From Plecoglossus altivelis (Eukaryota; Chordata; Actinopteri; Osmeriformes; Plecoglossidae), in contig BROE01000004.1 of assembly GCA_036571765.1 (NCBI GenBank), positions 3,221,474-3,285,473 of the forward strand: 64,000 nucleotides of DNA. The letters are read 5' to 3'. The position numbers were made by a program, and so were the translations under genes. Positions 46,101 to 60,676 of this stretch are shown here, piece after piece. Below the pieces are notes generated by a model, which was not told the origin of the DNA, searched no databases, and was given only the letters and a program-made list of their open reading frames with translations. The number at the start of each line of letters is the position of its first letter. The first letter of the stretch is position 1.

Positions 46101-49100
46101 AACACACAGAAAATCATTTGGTAACAGTAGATGGACGTTTACTCTGTAATTGGTCGTAATTGTGGAGCCACTGTTTACAGGTTCTGTCAGTGTTGGATTG
46201 TGGGTGATTGAGTGTGCAAGGCTGTTTTGCCACACACAGCCTTTGACATGCGACAGCAGCTGCTGTTTGCCGATGCAACCGACCGCTTGTCCAACATAGA
46301 CGAGGCTGTGTAGCAGTAGAAGGAAGCATCCAGAACATGCATGTTTGCTTCATTCTGGCGACGCTAACGAAGGCTGTTCGAACTCACACGCACCCACACG
46401 CGTCCATACAACTCTCACACGCACACAGACACGCACATACACACACACTGTGCGCGCTCGCACCCTCACGCAAAGACACTTTTTTTGTTGTTTTTCCTCA
46501 CTGCCAACGTGCGCTCTTAAGTGTCTGTATTTTCCAAGACCGTTGGCTGAGCTGTGTACAGGCCTGAGAAGGAGCAGGTGCAAGCTGATCCTCAGTGTTG
46601 GTCTGTTGATTCACTCCCCCAGCCAAGAAAAAAAAGGCAATTACAACCGACCACGCAACCCGTTAGAACAAAGACCAGCAGATCCTTTTAAGTGACAAAA
46701 GGGACGAGAATAAAACCAGAAACACATATAAAGAAGTGATGAGTGGCTGCCTCTCCGCATCCTGTTGCACTTTAGTCTAGATATGGAAATAGTTTCTTCA
46801 TCCCTGCTCCTTTTCGCAGTTGAAAAGCTGATAAAAGTGGCACGTGAAGGAACCACGGCTGCTGTGCGACGTTCCTGTTCCTGCCCTTTTCTTTCCTTCG
46901 CCATCTTCTAATTGGACTTGTGTTTGCATCCTCATGTGGTCTCATGCTTGATTCTCCAGTCCAGCTACTTCAAAGTAACCTTATGGGAGTCATGCATTGA
47001 GGGGGGAAAGAAAACAGGCACCAAAAAAAAAACACGTTTCCGACGATGGCAGTAAATGTTGTTGGTTAAAAGGAATGATTATCTTTTAATGCGGAGGCTG
47101 CCAGACCCATCTCATGTTCGCTGGCCACGTGCGGATGACATCAGAGTCTCTCTAACACCCCTTCATCACAGATTTCAGCACATATTTCCTATCCTTTTGC
47201 CACTCGCTCTGTGGTCTCCCTCCCTTCGTCGTGTGGTCTTCATCAGACCCACTAGGCAGGGTCGTGAATACTTAGAGACAGACAAAAGACCGAAGCGCTA
47301 TTCAAGTTGTGGGCTGTCGAGTGACTTGATGATATAAGACTTACATTGATTTGAATGTGAATATGTCTCCAGCTACGCTATATGACCAGCCCTCAGACTT
47401 CCTGACCTCACCTTTGCAGCTACACGGAGGGGGGGGGGGGGGGGGGGGGTCACATGACCTACACAATTTCACATGACCACCTAACACTGGGTGCTACTGT
47501 ATCGTGAAGTAGCATGGGGGACCAACGTGGGGGTAAAAGCCATACACATCAATGACAGTCCTGACTACGTGTAACAGGAACCTGAAACTGCCTTGAACCA
47601 CCAGTTGGTGTTAACCAACCACAAATTGGCTTGAAAGAACAGAGAATATGACATGACCGTGTGACTACTCACAGGATGCAGCCGCCACAATCTCTCGGAC
47701 CCTGGGGTCTTACCGTCAATGCGATCTATCGCAGTTTGTTAAGATCCCAACCCGGAAACACGTACAGCTGCAACTAGGTTGATGACACGCACACACACAC
47801 ACACACACACACACGTGTGGAGATGAGACAAGAAAAAAAAAGTATTAGGAGACATAAACAAGTCAAGAATCACCACTTCAAGGAAAACAAAATTCGTTCA
47901 CTATCAAGGGTGGAGATCTGCCACATTCCTGATCCAACAGTCAGGTCAGAAGAAGCCTTTTGAAAGTCAGTACATCTGGCAGGGGTATCTACAGGCAGGA
48001 GCCTGCGCTGCATTCTGAAGATAGATCAATCTTTACATGAATAGTCTGAGTAGTACTGAATGTGCCAGGTGAAGAACTACAAGATCCCATGTTTCTTTCC
48101 ACCCTGATAAAATGAGCAACATAAGATAGCCCGTGGCTGGCTGAAAACCACAGGACCTCTTGATTGCTTGAACAATCACAGTAACACGCCACCTCAAATA
48201 TAACACACAGAAACACAGGGTGTCGAATGAAAAAAACGACAAGATGAAAAATCAACCACTTACCTCCATTACACCTCTAATGAAATGTTGATCAATCATT
48301 ACATAATGTCAAAATGAATCTACTCCCTTCAACGAAATACGTGTACCATTTGTTGATACCATAGTTATATTATGTCTAGAAAAATCTAGTATTTCCGTAT
48401 CGCAACATAGACTGTTGATTGGCTGTGGTTTGGATGTTAGATATCAGTTTTAACAATAAGTTTGGAAGTGATGTTAATATTTTTTGAAACACACCCACCT
48501 GCAACCGACGAAAGCACAGTTCACAATCTCCCCTAAAATAGTAGTCTGTCTATTTAACCCAAAATGAGCCAAAACAGATCTAACACACCAAGGTAAAACA
48601 TCACCACAAAAATAAGCCGTTTTGTGTCCATCAATTCTCACGTTTTCATCAGCATCACAGTGGACGTTTATGAGTGCGATGCAGTAAGGAGATTATCTCC
48701 TTGCGTGGCGCATTACACGATATACCTGTGATTCATAATCAGCACAGCAATTCTGATGAAATTATTTTTCAAACCCTAAAGTTTTGCAGGCATTCATTAG
48801 AGGTCCACATTCCTTCAAGTAATTAATATCAGCTGGTACAAAATGTTTTAATTTAGTTTGACAAGATTTCTCAACTGCGAAAAGTGGTTTGCATTTGCAC
48901 TGTGGGTGAAAGCAACGAGAGCGTAGTTGACCATTTTTCAAAACAAGAAAGAAGGAGTTTGTAAATGATGACGAAGATCAAGTGCATCCTAGTTTCATTA
49001 AAAACGTCCTAACAATGTAGGAAAAGACCTCCCTGGAGCTCAGCTCACGACACAACTCACCACAGCCGCGACCAATATTACGTCAAACACACACACAGAC

Positions 49101-49380
49101 GCAACGACACACACTGGGTTCCCACAACATTGCTGAAGACATCAGTCAAAACAAACACAGTCCGCGGGACACAAGGCTTGAAGGCTGCCTGTCAGACTGG
49201 CTTCTGTGTGGGTGTGTGCACGATCCAGAACTCATTTTTCACCACCTTGAAATGGAGATAAATCTGACCGCACATGCTTACATCAGCACGTTGCCATGCC
49301 TGTTGGTAGGTTGAAAAGGAAAATTGTATTTAATTATTGCCTGTTATCTCTGCGTACACATATTGTGTTTTGAGATTGCC
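43150..49380. other. Upstream non-coding region with simple repeats
   Basis: This contains G-rich 43300-43390, poly-G at about 44817-44831, a CA array of AAACTACACAGACACACACGC units (3 copies, 45558-45625), a C-run near 45764-45777, poly-G of 21 at 47429-47449 and (CA)n at 47788-47814. The rest is unique. No exon is recognised. Confidence 0.5.
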
Positions 49381-49387
49381 AATAAAG

Positions 49388-49610
49388 AGAAAGAGAGAGA
49401 TGCAAGAGTTGCGAGAGAGATAGAGAGACAAGAGAGAGATGCAAGAGAGATAGGGATGCGAGAGAGAAATGCAAGAGAGAGATATGCGAGAGATAGAGAT
49501 GCGAGAGAGAGAGAGAGAGATATGCGAGAGAGAGATGCGAGAGAGAGAGAGAGATATGCGAGAGAGAGAGATGCAAGAGAGAGAGAGAGAGACATGCAAA
49601 GTGAGAGAGA
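49388..49610. repeat. GAGAGAGATGCGAGAGA minisatellite
   Basis: GA runs are interrupted regularly by ATGC(A/G)A or TATGCGA. Apparent Arg-Glu-Asp-rich and Leu-Ser-rich frames on the two strands are products of the repeat. Confidence 0.93.
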
Positions 49611-51923
49611 GGTCAGAGGTCACCCCCTGACATGTGGAGCTTGTTGAACCTTTCACTTGTAGTGGAGGTCACAGCCAGGAGGATCAGAGGCGAAACTTTA
49701 TTGTTCTGTGTTACAAGCTGCTCGCTAGTGCTGTTAGAAGGTCCTAAATCACACACACACACACACACATACACACACACACACTAGGTCATTCAGGGCT
49801 GGCAGGCCAGATACTGTGCTGACCAGATTTTTCCCCTGGTAAAGTCTTTATCCTGTACGCCTTCACCAGTCTATTCCTAGAAGCTGTTAGCATGGAAACT
49901 AAGGAAGGGATTTTATTTATACAGAACATTTTGAAATGAACTTATATGAAGGAACATCACCTCATAAACCACCACCTACAGTACTTCTGCTGCATGTAAG
50001 GTTATTGCTCCATCTTGGAAAATGGGCTAGCAGGCTAGCTAAGTGTGTACGAAAAATGAAACATCCGCAGAGGATCATCAAGAAGCTAAATTGGTATTTC
50101 CTACCCACACCCATTCAACATGAGGTGAAAATACTGGGTTCTTTTAGGATAATAAACACAAAGGATAAACGTTTAGCCAGGTAATCCGCAGTTTTATTGT
50201 TTAACAATATGCAAGATTTATTGTCTTCCCTGTTCGTGTCTAGGAGTCAGCACATCGTCAGCAAACCGTCCAATCAGAGCTATTTCAAATCATATTTCGC
50301 ATGCCCATGGTGTTACATTGTCAACAATAACAATGAAAATAAATAGCATTGTAACACGACTCTTGTCTGATATGAAATGCCAATTTCATAACCGCTTGAG
50401 TATTTCACGACGTTGCACAAAATGATCTTTATACATTTCTGAATCCTTGAGAACTGTCTTTCATTGATTGCTAATTAGAACGATTGGACACGGTCATTGT
50501 TTTGCTCACAATAATTGTAAGTAGTTGTGAAATAGGGAGCAGTCAGAAGTGTGATGATGATCGCCTCAAATGAATTCTTCTCTCTCCACCCTTCTCCATA
50601 GTTTATTAGTTCAGGCCAGGGGCCACTTGTAGCCTTTCTGAGTGGCCCATAATTGTATGCGTGCTCCTTAAGCACAGACCACAGCAATAATAGACTGAAT
50701 TATACAATAAATTCCCTCCAGATGTGCCCCTCCACCTCCCCCACCTCACCCCCACCCACTCCAATTTGACAGTGCACACCCAGCCTCGACTGAAGAACTT
50801 CTAGTTCCTGTCACACACACACATCCACACATATGGGCTCGCACACATGCATGTACACTGGACACAGACACGCACACACACACAAAAGCAGACTGGACAC
50901 ACGCACAGTGAGTGGGACTCGCTGTTGCTGTGTTTGCGTTCTAAGATTGCTTCCATACTAGGTTTAGCCATGCTTCCTCGCTGCAGGCCTAATTACAGGT
51001 CGTATTAGCTGATGGTGTTTTGTTAACCTCTTAATAGATGTCCTTCTGCCTCGGAAGCCCACAAGGAACCAGTCAATAACAACCAGCCTTTCTAATACCC
51101 CCACATTCAACACACACGTATACACACACACACATGCATACACACACACACGCCCATACGCACACTCTCACTTCCACACAATCACACCCACAGTGTGACT
51201 CTCAGACTCTGACGTTTTGATTAATGGAAAATAACAGGAGCATGAGATTTGCTGTTGTTTGGTAGGATAATGACACTGAAAGAGAGAAGCATTTTCATCA
51301 GTCTTAAATGACTATAATTCCTCCTAAACACAACTAGTCCTTGTTTGTTGCTTTTTTAGGTGAGAATTGTTACTGATTGCACAGAGAATTTGTCTTCTAG
51401 TACAAAATTCACTAGGAAAGACTGACTAAATTAATCAGAGACAGAAAAGACCAGTATGGTGACAGTTGTGATTGGGTTGAATAGAGAGAGACAGATTGCG
51501 GACAGCACATTGACAACTGTAAGTCCAAAAATCTCCGGTCTTCATGTGGTAAAAATCAAACCCTAATAGACTGTCACATATCGTTCTCAGGAAAAAGCCT
51601 GTTGAAATGAGCAGCGCCGTCCGTAACAAACAGACTGTTGCTGTCTGTGTGTGTGACAGTGCTGTAAGACCAGCACGTGGATTACCAGGGGCATGAACGT
51701 CTGGTGAAACGTGATGAGGGATTATCCTGAGCGAGGGCAGTGGAGGCCCCACACCCGGCCTGGGAATCGCAGGATCTATTCTTGCGACAAAAAAGGAGGA
51801 AGACCAGGGGAGGAAGAGAGCGGTCGGAGTAATTACGATGTGCTTCGCTTTTGAAATACGACTCGGCTTTTGGGGTGTTTCTCCTAAATGTTTTCATTTG
51901 GGGATTTTTGTGTGTGTGTGTGC

Positions 51924-51958
<35 letters not shown>

Positions 51959-54900
51959 GCACCGCATTGAAGTTGGGAAACATGGCTTCAGTTTTTCGCG
52001 TCTAAATATTATAGCTTTCGCCCACTCCTGCCCACCGGTGTGCTGATGCAGATGGATGCTGCCTGACTCCTACAGTATGGCAGGCCACTAGTCTGACAGG
52101 ATATTGTATTTACTGCCTCTGTCTCGGGTCCACTGTCTGGTTCTCCCTCAGCCCGACCCAGCTCCTCACACTGACATCTAGTGTTCAGGACGTGTCAGGA
52201 ACACACAGTGAGCAAGCGTACGGATTTAATGAACGTCATCTCAAGCTGCTCATTTGTGAAAATAACTCATTTTATAACTAAATAATTAAACTAACTGATA
52301 GCAATAGTGTATTTATAGATCTGTTTTAAATAGTGTCTGTTTTTTAATCTCGATAATGCTGATTTTTGTCCGATTTTTACGGAGCAATATCATTTTTACC
52401 AATAAAAAATACGATTTGTGTCAACGAAATGGACTTAACACAAACAAGCCTTTGTTAATTTCCCTCTATAATTCTGCGATCATTAGTGCAAGTTACTTGA
52501 CTGAGAAAATGTGACTTCTAGGTCTGCCATAATTTGGTTCTCAACACGAGACAGAGCCATTACTAATCAAGAGAGGCAGAGTAATTATCCTCAGACATGT
52601 CCCAGAGCAGGGCAACACGTCCTGAAGCAGAGCCCAGTTCCCTGGCTGCTGTCTCAGGTAGCCCCAGTGTGCATGTCTGCTCCACTTAGCTGCTTCACCA
52701 TGAAACGCTGCAACGCACGGCAATGAAAACACGTCACAACAGGAAGCAGGAACAGGAAACAGACTTGGCGGTGTATCCAGCGCCAGGTGCAGAGGTTGGC
52801 TGGAGGACCCCCTCCCCTCCGCCCCCCCACCTCCAGCAGGCGGGCGGGCAGGCAGGCGGGTGGTGGTAGCGAAGGCCTTTTCATCGCCTCCAGTCTTTAT
52901 CAAACCCCCGAGTCTAGTTTGTCCTCCAGCAGATCTCCATTGGTGTAAATTAGCCTGGAGGAGATGCAGAAAGCTCCCTGCTGCCTGTTAGCTAGATGAC
53001 TGCTCTGAGAAGGTCAAGTGAAATATAAACTACGGCCGTTCATTTTTAATGACAAGTAGCCAGCTTGTAAAAGCGAGCTCATGATCCCGGGTGTGACTCG
53101 TTCCTCTCGCTGGCTTTCCTGCCTGCTCCTGCTTTTCTCTGTCCTTCCCTGGTTGTGTTTAACAACAACCTTTAATCACTCTCTGAATGGAAAAGGCCGC
53201 CTGCATTAAAACAAATTTATTTTATTTGACCCCGATGGAACGCTTGCTCACTGAAATGGTTTCTAGTAAGGTAAAAAAAAAAAAGTCTTCATCCTTTCCG
53301 AGCTTGTGCTTGGAAATTTACTGCTGGAGCGCGCTCTCTTTACAGCGAGGGAACAAATTAATTTATGGTCATATTGACCATTTTAGAACTTGATGACGTT
53401 TAGGGGAAAGAATTACTTTCAGTCAGTCTCAGAAAGACTCACTGTGAAACTGTATGAAAATTGCGTAATCAGACCCCGAAATTGCAATTTCAGAAACGCC
53501 AAAATACACAGACAGTACCTTTCAAAGTTGCATTCATTGGGAATGTTAGTTGTAGTGTAGTCCAACTAACCGATGCCCAATTAACTATTTGCACCTAGGT
53601 AACTTTGAGTGGTTTTGTTTGTTTTCGCTTGAGTGGTTCTGGGTAAGTTCGTCACTGTGCCGTCTAAGCCTCTTGGGTGGCCAAGGAGCGAGCCAAGGAC
53701 GCTTCCAGAGTGTTTAATCTCTCATGTTTGTTCGTTTGCTGTTCACGATGAACACGCAGTGAGGGGAAAGACCGATCACCTTCCTTGTAGTCTGGGTACA
53801 GGAGGCCGTTCATCCTGCTAGACTGTGGTTGGTCAAGGAGCCTCCCCGCAGACCAGTGTCGAGACACTGACTGGCGACTCTCAAACCAACCAGTGTCCAG
53901 ATGCAAACCTGGCAACCCGACTGCTTTACTGTTCAAAAGGAATCTGGCAACCGCTACCCAGCAGGCCTGGCGTTAGCTCGATCCAGCCCGAGGCCATGGT
54001 GGACATGCATCATCACTACAAATAGACCCTAGGATTAGTCTAGCTCAGTTTCAAATACATGGTCCTTCTTGAAAATAAAAGAACCTGTGCCAGCAACTTC
54101 TGTGAACCCCAAATTATGTATTAGCTGCTTTCAATTTCCAAAATATTCAGGCTTTGATATCTGCGTATGTATTTCTGTGTACAGCGTGTGTCTGCCAGCA
54201 TCTTCGGTACCGTGGATTTCACTGGGTTTCTAAGTGCGGCCTTACCTCATCTGGCAGCCATTACCTGCACACATGCTCCTGTCTGAGGGTTGATCTGCCG
54301 GGTTAACCAAGCCCAGCCACCGCTGTGCTGGGTTCCGTCCCATAAGGAGCCCGGCCCGCTTGGGCCCAGACAATACATCAGCTCTGGAACAGGCTACATG
54401 ACAGGCTCTGAGCCCGCTACCGTCAGCCTGCACTATTCTTGATCTCAGCTTACTGTAGCTGGCGAGATGTTGTTGTTTCAATTGGCGACGACGGTCGAAA
54501 GTGCCGCCGTGATGATACGACGAAAATGCAATCTTCATTCGCCTACAGTTATGACGCTCGCAGGGAGTGTGAGAAACACATGTACAGCCGTGTTGCCATC
54601 TACGTTCCTATCCTTGCTGTCCTTCCTCCAAGGCTAGCCATGAGGCAGGCTTCCATATCAGCAACACCCTGAGACCAATAACAAGTTTATACCTCATGTC
54701 TTAAACAGGGACAAGGGGACGACCGCAATCTGTTCATGTTCTGCATGTGTTTGTCATGGGGAGAGGGGGGGGGGGGGGGGGTTTGTAGAGGACCCCCACG
54801 TTGAGAGACAACAAGCAGAGTGCGTACAGGAAGACCCAGGTAGCCCACCTCAGCAGACTAGCAGGCCTGGGGAGAACATGTACCCAGTGATATGACTTGG

Positions 54901-57900
54901 CCTCAGGAATTGAACCTAGAACCTTTACGCTGTGAGATGACAAGAGAACAGGATGGTAGCAGTTCTCCATGTGGCACTTATGGTTACAAACCTATACATT
55001 TGCTAACACAATATTTGTGACCAGTACCTGAAACATCAGTCGCTAAAAGTTACAGCTTTAAACGTGAACTTCCTGAAATGTGGCATGTGCGTAATTTGGT
55101 ATTTCAGTGTGAATGGAGGCATAAATGAATGACTGTCTGGGTGTAGATGGCATGGAATTGTCAAATGAGATGGGTTCTGCTACAGTTCCACTTCCAATCA
55201 AAAGCTTGAGATTCTTTTTATGTTTATTAAATTTCCGATTTCTCACTTCATCACACGGTGATTGAAACTGACAGGATAATTATCTTTTCATCCCAAATTG
55301 ATCCCAATCCATGTGGGCTGGCTCCAAGCACAGACACATGGAGAGAGAGGGAGAGAGAGATAGGGAGAGAGGGGGAGAGAAAGAGAGAGAGGGAGTGGAA
55401 AATAGCAAGAGCAGAAAAAGGCAGCGTTTTGGGGAGTTTTTGGCGAAGTTTCAGTCGTCTGGGAGACATATCGCTGAAGGGTGGAGAAGAGAAGAGGATA
55501 GGGAGGGAAGGAGGGAGGGAGAGAGGGAGGCATGGAGAGAGGGAGGGAAAAGCGTTGGGAGGGGAGACGTTGGGAGATTGCGTTGCGGGTGTTCCCTTGA
55601 TGTCCCCTGACAGGAACCAGATTGGGAGTCGTGCGGCGTCGAAGCCTTGGCTCTGTGTCTGTCTGGCTCCGTCGGGTTTTTCCTGGCCTGGGCAGGCCCG
55701 GGTCTGACTCGTGGTGGGCCACTCATGGAGCTGGCCTATGGTTTAAGAGAGAATAACAAATGCAAGAAAAAAAATAAAAGCAAAGGCCTCTTAAAAGTGA
55801 AAGAGAGGGGCGGCACAATCCTACTATTGTTCCTGGTAGCTGGGCAGAAAACAGACTTGATGTGCGTTTTTGGGCCATTTTACTGGCTCTAATAAAGAGT
55901 GTGTGGTCCTTGTTTTGGAGTGGGACTGCCAGACTGACAGATATGCTCTGCAGTAGTGCTGTATCGGAGGGTTCCGTGTCATGTAGTTTGGGTTGTGTTA
56001 CTTGGCAGTGACAAGGCGAGAACTGTCATTCATCATGCTTTTGTCTAGTTGGATGTTGTAGTGGTCCGATTTGCTTATGGTGGCATGGTGTGCAATAAGC
56101 TGAATAAGTACTCATAAAGGCGTGTATGGACAGGGGACTATGGGGAAATCTCATCTCAAAGTACTCCCAGATACATTGGAAGTATTCTTAAAAACCTCAG
56201 CTCAGGACCATGGTATGGACAGCCATGTATCGTAGATGATATGACCATGAACAGAGAAAACATTGACACATCTGCGTACGTGAAATCATTTACAGTACAT
56301 TGCACAGTGAAGCCGCACAGCGAATCGTTATTTTTTATTGATTGCGTATGAAATGTGAAATGTTGAAGTGCCTGTGATCCCTCGGAGCCGTCTGACACGT
56401 CTGTTAGTCTGTAGGTTTCCCTTCAGGGAGATTTGTTGAATTGTTGTTACAGTCGTAAAGTTGGGACTTCTTCAACGGACCGCCAGCCGGGAGCAAGCAG
56501 AGGAGATTCATCAACTGGTGGAAACCAAAAGACAGATGTGTGGCATAACTGGCAAAGATAGGTTGATGCAGACTGTGTGTAAAGAAGCAGGGCTGTTTTA
56601 ACTTCCCAGGTTCATTTTTTATTCAATGCTATTCAGTGTTAATCCCAGTCGAACGTGTTGCATACATCCATTGGGGCTCGGCTTGAGCGTGTGTGTGGCA
56701 CAGACACACAGAGTTGGGTCTGTGCTTAATCAGTGCTGTTATTAAGTGTTCTTTGCTAGGTTTTCCAGCACAGCTCTGTGAAAGAAAAACGTCTTGGCTG
56801 TGGGTGGCTTCACTGGGTCACTGAACCAACAGACTGAACATTTCATAAGAAAGCACCCACTTAATTCTGAACCATACATCGCATTAGCTGATTTACATGT
56901 GGACAGCTATCATTTTGTGAGGAGCTTGACATTGATAAATGAGGTGTTTCACCTAATAGGTAATAAAAACAAATTACAGGTCTTAGGAGAAAGGATGTTC
57001 TTCATTTGGTTCTATTTTCTGTCTTTGCAGGGGCAAAGTGCAGATTGTTTCCATATGATTGTAGTGATCATTTGTTAAGAGCGCAGACAAAGATTTATAA
57101 CAGTGTTTTCTGATGAAGGATCTATGAATCTCGGGTCTAATTCGGTAGAATCAAATCCTACTTTCAGTTTAATTTAAACGGACAAGAGGGTTAAGGGGGG
57201 GAAAAATTGTCTGACAAAGGTTTTACTTAATGGGAGGTCACTTGCAAGGACTGACCATTCCAAAGACAGTTTAGCAACAGATTTAATCATTCGGTTAGAA
57301 AACCTACAGCTATTTGGCCTGGCAAGTGAATTACAACAGATAAACAATGTCTACTGATTATCCATGTGGATGTATTTAAAAATCAGTATAAACTATAAAG
57401 TTTATAAAGTTGGATGGATCATTATCACTCCTAAATCATAACTGGACTGGCCTTATGAAACTGTTACTTACCAGCATGTAAAAGCAGCAAAGCAGGGATA
57501 ATGAAGTTGATGATTTCATCCGTGTGATATTTAAAAAATCTGTCATATAGTTTTAAAATCAAATTAGCGAAACCATAAACAATATACTTATGGTCAGCTG
57601 GGACTGGCATCGTTTTGAGAAGGAAAATGTTGACACTCGATGTAAAATGACAAACTGCAGAAGTGAGACCAGAACAAACCAATCCTCTAACCAGTATTTT
57701 TTCTACCAGAGCAAATATGAACCCAAACAGTCCTTAGTAGGTGAGTGTGTGTTATTCTTCACTCTTTTGAATCACTAGTGGACTCACTGAATCCCAAAGA
57801 CCTCATATATAAGCTCTCTCAAGTTTCCTCAGCAGGGCGTGAAAAGCTTTTCCTCTTGCTTTAAGACAGCTCTAACAGAGGACAACTCTGTCCCTGTTCA

Positions 57901-58900
57901 TGGTTTGGACACGGTCGGACTCGCTGCTCCGGGACCAAAACTGGCCCGCTCACGCAAGCATGGGCCACACACTTCTGCCACCAGAACCAATAAATTATAG
58001 GGATTATTTAATCAACTGCAGCTGGATGCTAGATTGTGTGTGTGTGCAGGTGGGAACAAAAGCAGTCTTCTAGTGATAATACAGTCTAGGACCTGGGAAG
58101 CACTCCTAGAGTGCTTAGAAGTAAGTGTACACCAAGAATTCGCAGAGAGTCCAGCTTTGACTCAAATGAGTAAAGTTACTGTATGTTTTGTCACAATCCC
58201 GTAATCACAGTGTGTAGAAGCAAAAATGATATTTTTCTTGTGAATTGAATTTCACCGTTCTGTCCCGCCTGTAAATGCTGTAGGCATACCTTACAACTCC
58301 AGAGTCAGGCCAGGGTCATTATAGGTGCCACATCCAATCAAATGTCATGGCAAAGCATCACAGCCTCAACCCACGCTGACTGGGATGTTTTTGACTGAGA
58401 CGACACTCTGACCACCGCGATACAAACTCACGGTCATCGATATTGACCTGAAACACAAGTATGTGGAAGGGGATACGAGGAAGGGAGGAGTGGTTGGAGC
58501 ACGGTGGAGGGGGTTGGGGGGAGTGGTGTGGGGGGGGGGGAGCGAACGTCTGGGATCTTGTGGTAAGTGCCAGAGGGACACATTTCCCTGGAACACAGGC
58601 TCTGCTGAGTGATGGGGGAACGGCCTCGGCGCTGTTTAGAAACACCAGTCGGTCGGTCTATTGCCTCGGAGCCCGATTGTCTGCACTGTACCCCCCACCC
58701 CTGCCCCCTCCCTCCCTCCCCCCGCCTCACCGCTCTGAGCAGGATGGTACATACTGCCTCACTAGCGGCTCCTGCCTGCGCACCGCTCAAATGAGCCCCC
58801 CTGGAACCAGATGGAATTCTAAACAGAATAAACTTTTCTTGACTTGATTATATTGAGCCTTTCCAAGCTCCAACATTAAAAGAAACAGGGAAGGCGAGTA
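49611..58900. other. Upstream non-coding region
   Basis: This holds CA arrays at 49750-49784, 50811-50885 and 51115-51165, a TG array at 51910-51956, poly-G at 54765-54781, GA-rich blocks at 55338-55400 and 55495-55552, and G-rich sequence at 58497-58541. The remainder is unique. No conserved protein segment is recognised on either strand. Confidence 0.5.
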
Positions 58901-58931
58901 CGGGGTGAGGGGGGTGAGGGGGGGTTGGGGG

Positions 58932-60676
58932 TGGGGGGGGAGGAACCTTAGAAGCTAATTGCCGTTGGTCTGGCGTGCACATTGGCCATTGTGTTGAGTC
59001 GAGACACTGCAGTTATACCGGAGCCTGCCTCTTCCCCGGGGCCATGTCTCCTGATGGGGAACTGTCACATCTTCCATGCGCTTGCGGTCGGCCTCCAGCG
59101 CCACACGGACCGCATGTGAGGCAGAAGACGCTAATTAAAACCAAGCGATCCGTGACTGTCTGGATCTCCCCGCCACGCTCATCTCCGTGGCCCACGTCCA
59201 CTCACACAGGCCTTTGCCCCGCCCGGCTCCTCTCTCCGCCCAGTCACCCCGTCTCCACCCCCTCTCCCAACCAAGATAACGCTCATCCCGATTCTCATCC
59301 CACTGCGAGAACCAGACCTGTTGCTTTAGGTCCGAGCGCGCGGAACACGTTTGCCAGGCTTCAGGACAGGACAGAGAGCCATGAGGTGAAGTCTAGGCCC
59401 CAGTGGCTCTGCAGTTGCCAGCGTCACCTCACATAGCGAGGACAGGAGGAGTGAACATCCAGATCCTTGTAAACACTCTGATTACTAAGATTTGTTTGTT
59501 TCAGCAAAATGACAGCTTTGTACCCAGAGTCTCTTTTAAACCCAAGTCTCGTTAAACTGCAAACCAGTCCCAGAAGTTGGCCACCTACACAATGGAAAAA
59601 AACGGTATCAAAGGCTACCTCTGGTGGCTCTCGTTCTTGTTTATCGGATGCTGATTTTAAAGCTCCTTTTTTTATCGGAGCGATTAGCGTTGTTTAGTAG
59701 TCGGGCAGAGCTAGACTTCCCCTTCATCCTTGCGAGTGTAAACACCCCTCCTTGCTGAACGCCATCGATTGGATGCAGAGATGTAAGGGGGCAGTTCAAC
59801 AGTGTCTTACTGTTGTTTGCCACGCCAACAGACTATGATGCAATGCAGTGTGGGTTTATGGGGGAAAAAGAAAGAACATAATTGCTGTATCAGTTTAGAC
59901 GGAGTCATGACCACCGTACTGAACACACTGACCACCATGACTTGTCTTTTCTAACTCTCTGAAACACGATCGCAGGCTAGGAGCTTCCACGTACGTCTGT
60001 AAATAAATATACATCTTAGAAAACTTCAATTGACTACATGTTTGAATGCTCAAACCTGAGGTGAAACATGACATACAATGGAAGAATTGACTACGCTCGC
60101 TTTTTTTTCAAATGGCATCAGAGATTCCTCAAGCGACGTAGTTATTCTCCGAAACTCCCCAGGAAGAGGCAGTGTGAGAGCCAAACCCAGCGTGGGACAG
60201 CACGGTGGAGTGCGCTGCAGCACTAACTAACTTTAACGGTGGATAGGAGGGTTTCCTCGACAGCAGGAAGGAGAGGGTTGGGGGAGGGTGGTCGCGGAAG
60301 AATGTTCGGAGGAGAGAGAGAGTGTGTAAGAGAGAGGAGAGAGGAGAGAGAAGGCAGCGACCCAGACAATGACTTGGCTGGGTCAGGTGTAAACACACAC
60401 ACAGCTGGCCTGCAGATGTGCTCAGATGGGAGCAAGTCACCATGTCTTTACTTCCTTCCTCCACACTCACCTGGGTTTCAGCTAATTCAGCACTTGTTGT
60501 AGTGAGAAGCGACTGGCTGCTCAAACACACACTCGCTAAACCGCACGTACACACATTCATCCCACACTCTTTTATACACACACACACACCGGTTTATGTT
60601 TGTGGCCACACGCCTAATAGCACCACACACTTTATCCACAATTTCATAACACTCACGTTTATCGTACACGTATGCA
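58932..60676 (+). repeat. Copy 1 of a ~1.75-kb direct tandem duplication
   Basis: The unit begins in a G-run followed by AGGAACCTTAGAAGC (58941) and ends with CACGTATGCA (60676). Copy 2 follows with no gap. The offset is exactly 1745 bp over at least the first 1.2 kb. A TAATTA homeodomain-type core occurs in each copy. Nothing in it is recognised as coding, although a 153-codon frame is open at 58975. Confidence 0.97.

Noticed and set aside
49324..49656. Arg/Glu/Asp-rich or Leu/Ser-rich proteins
   Set aside because: Both strands of the GA minisatellite give such frames; they are products of the repeat.
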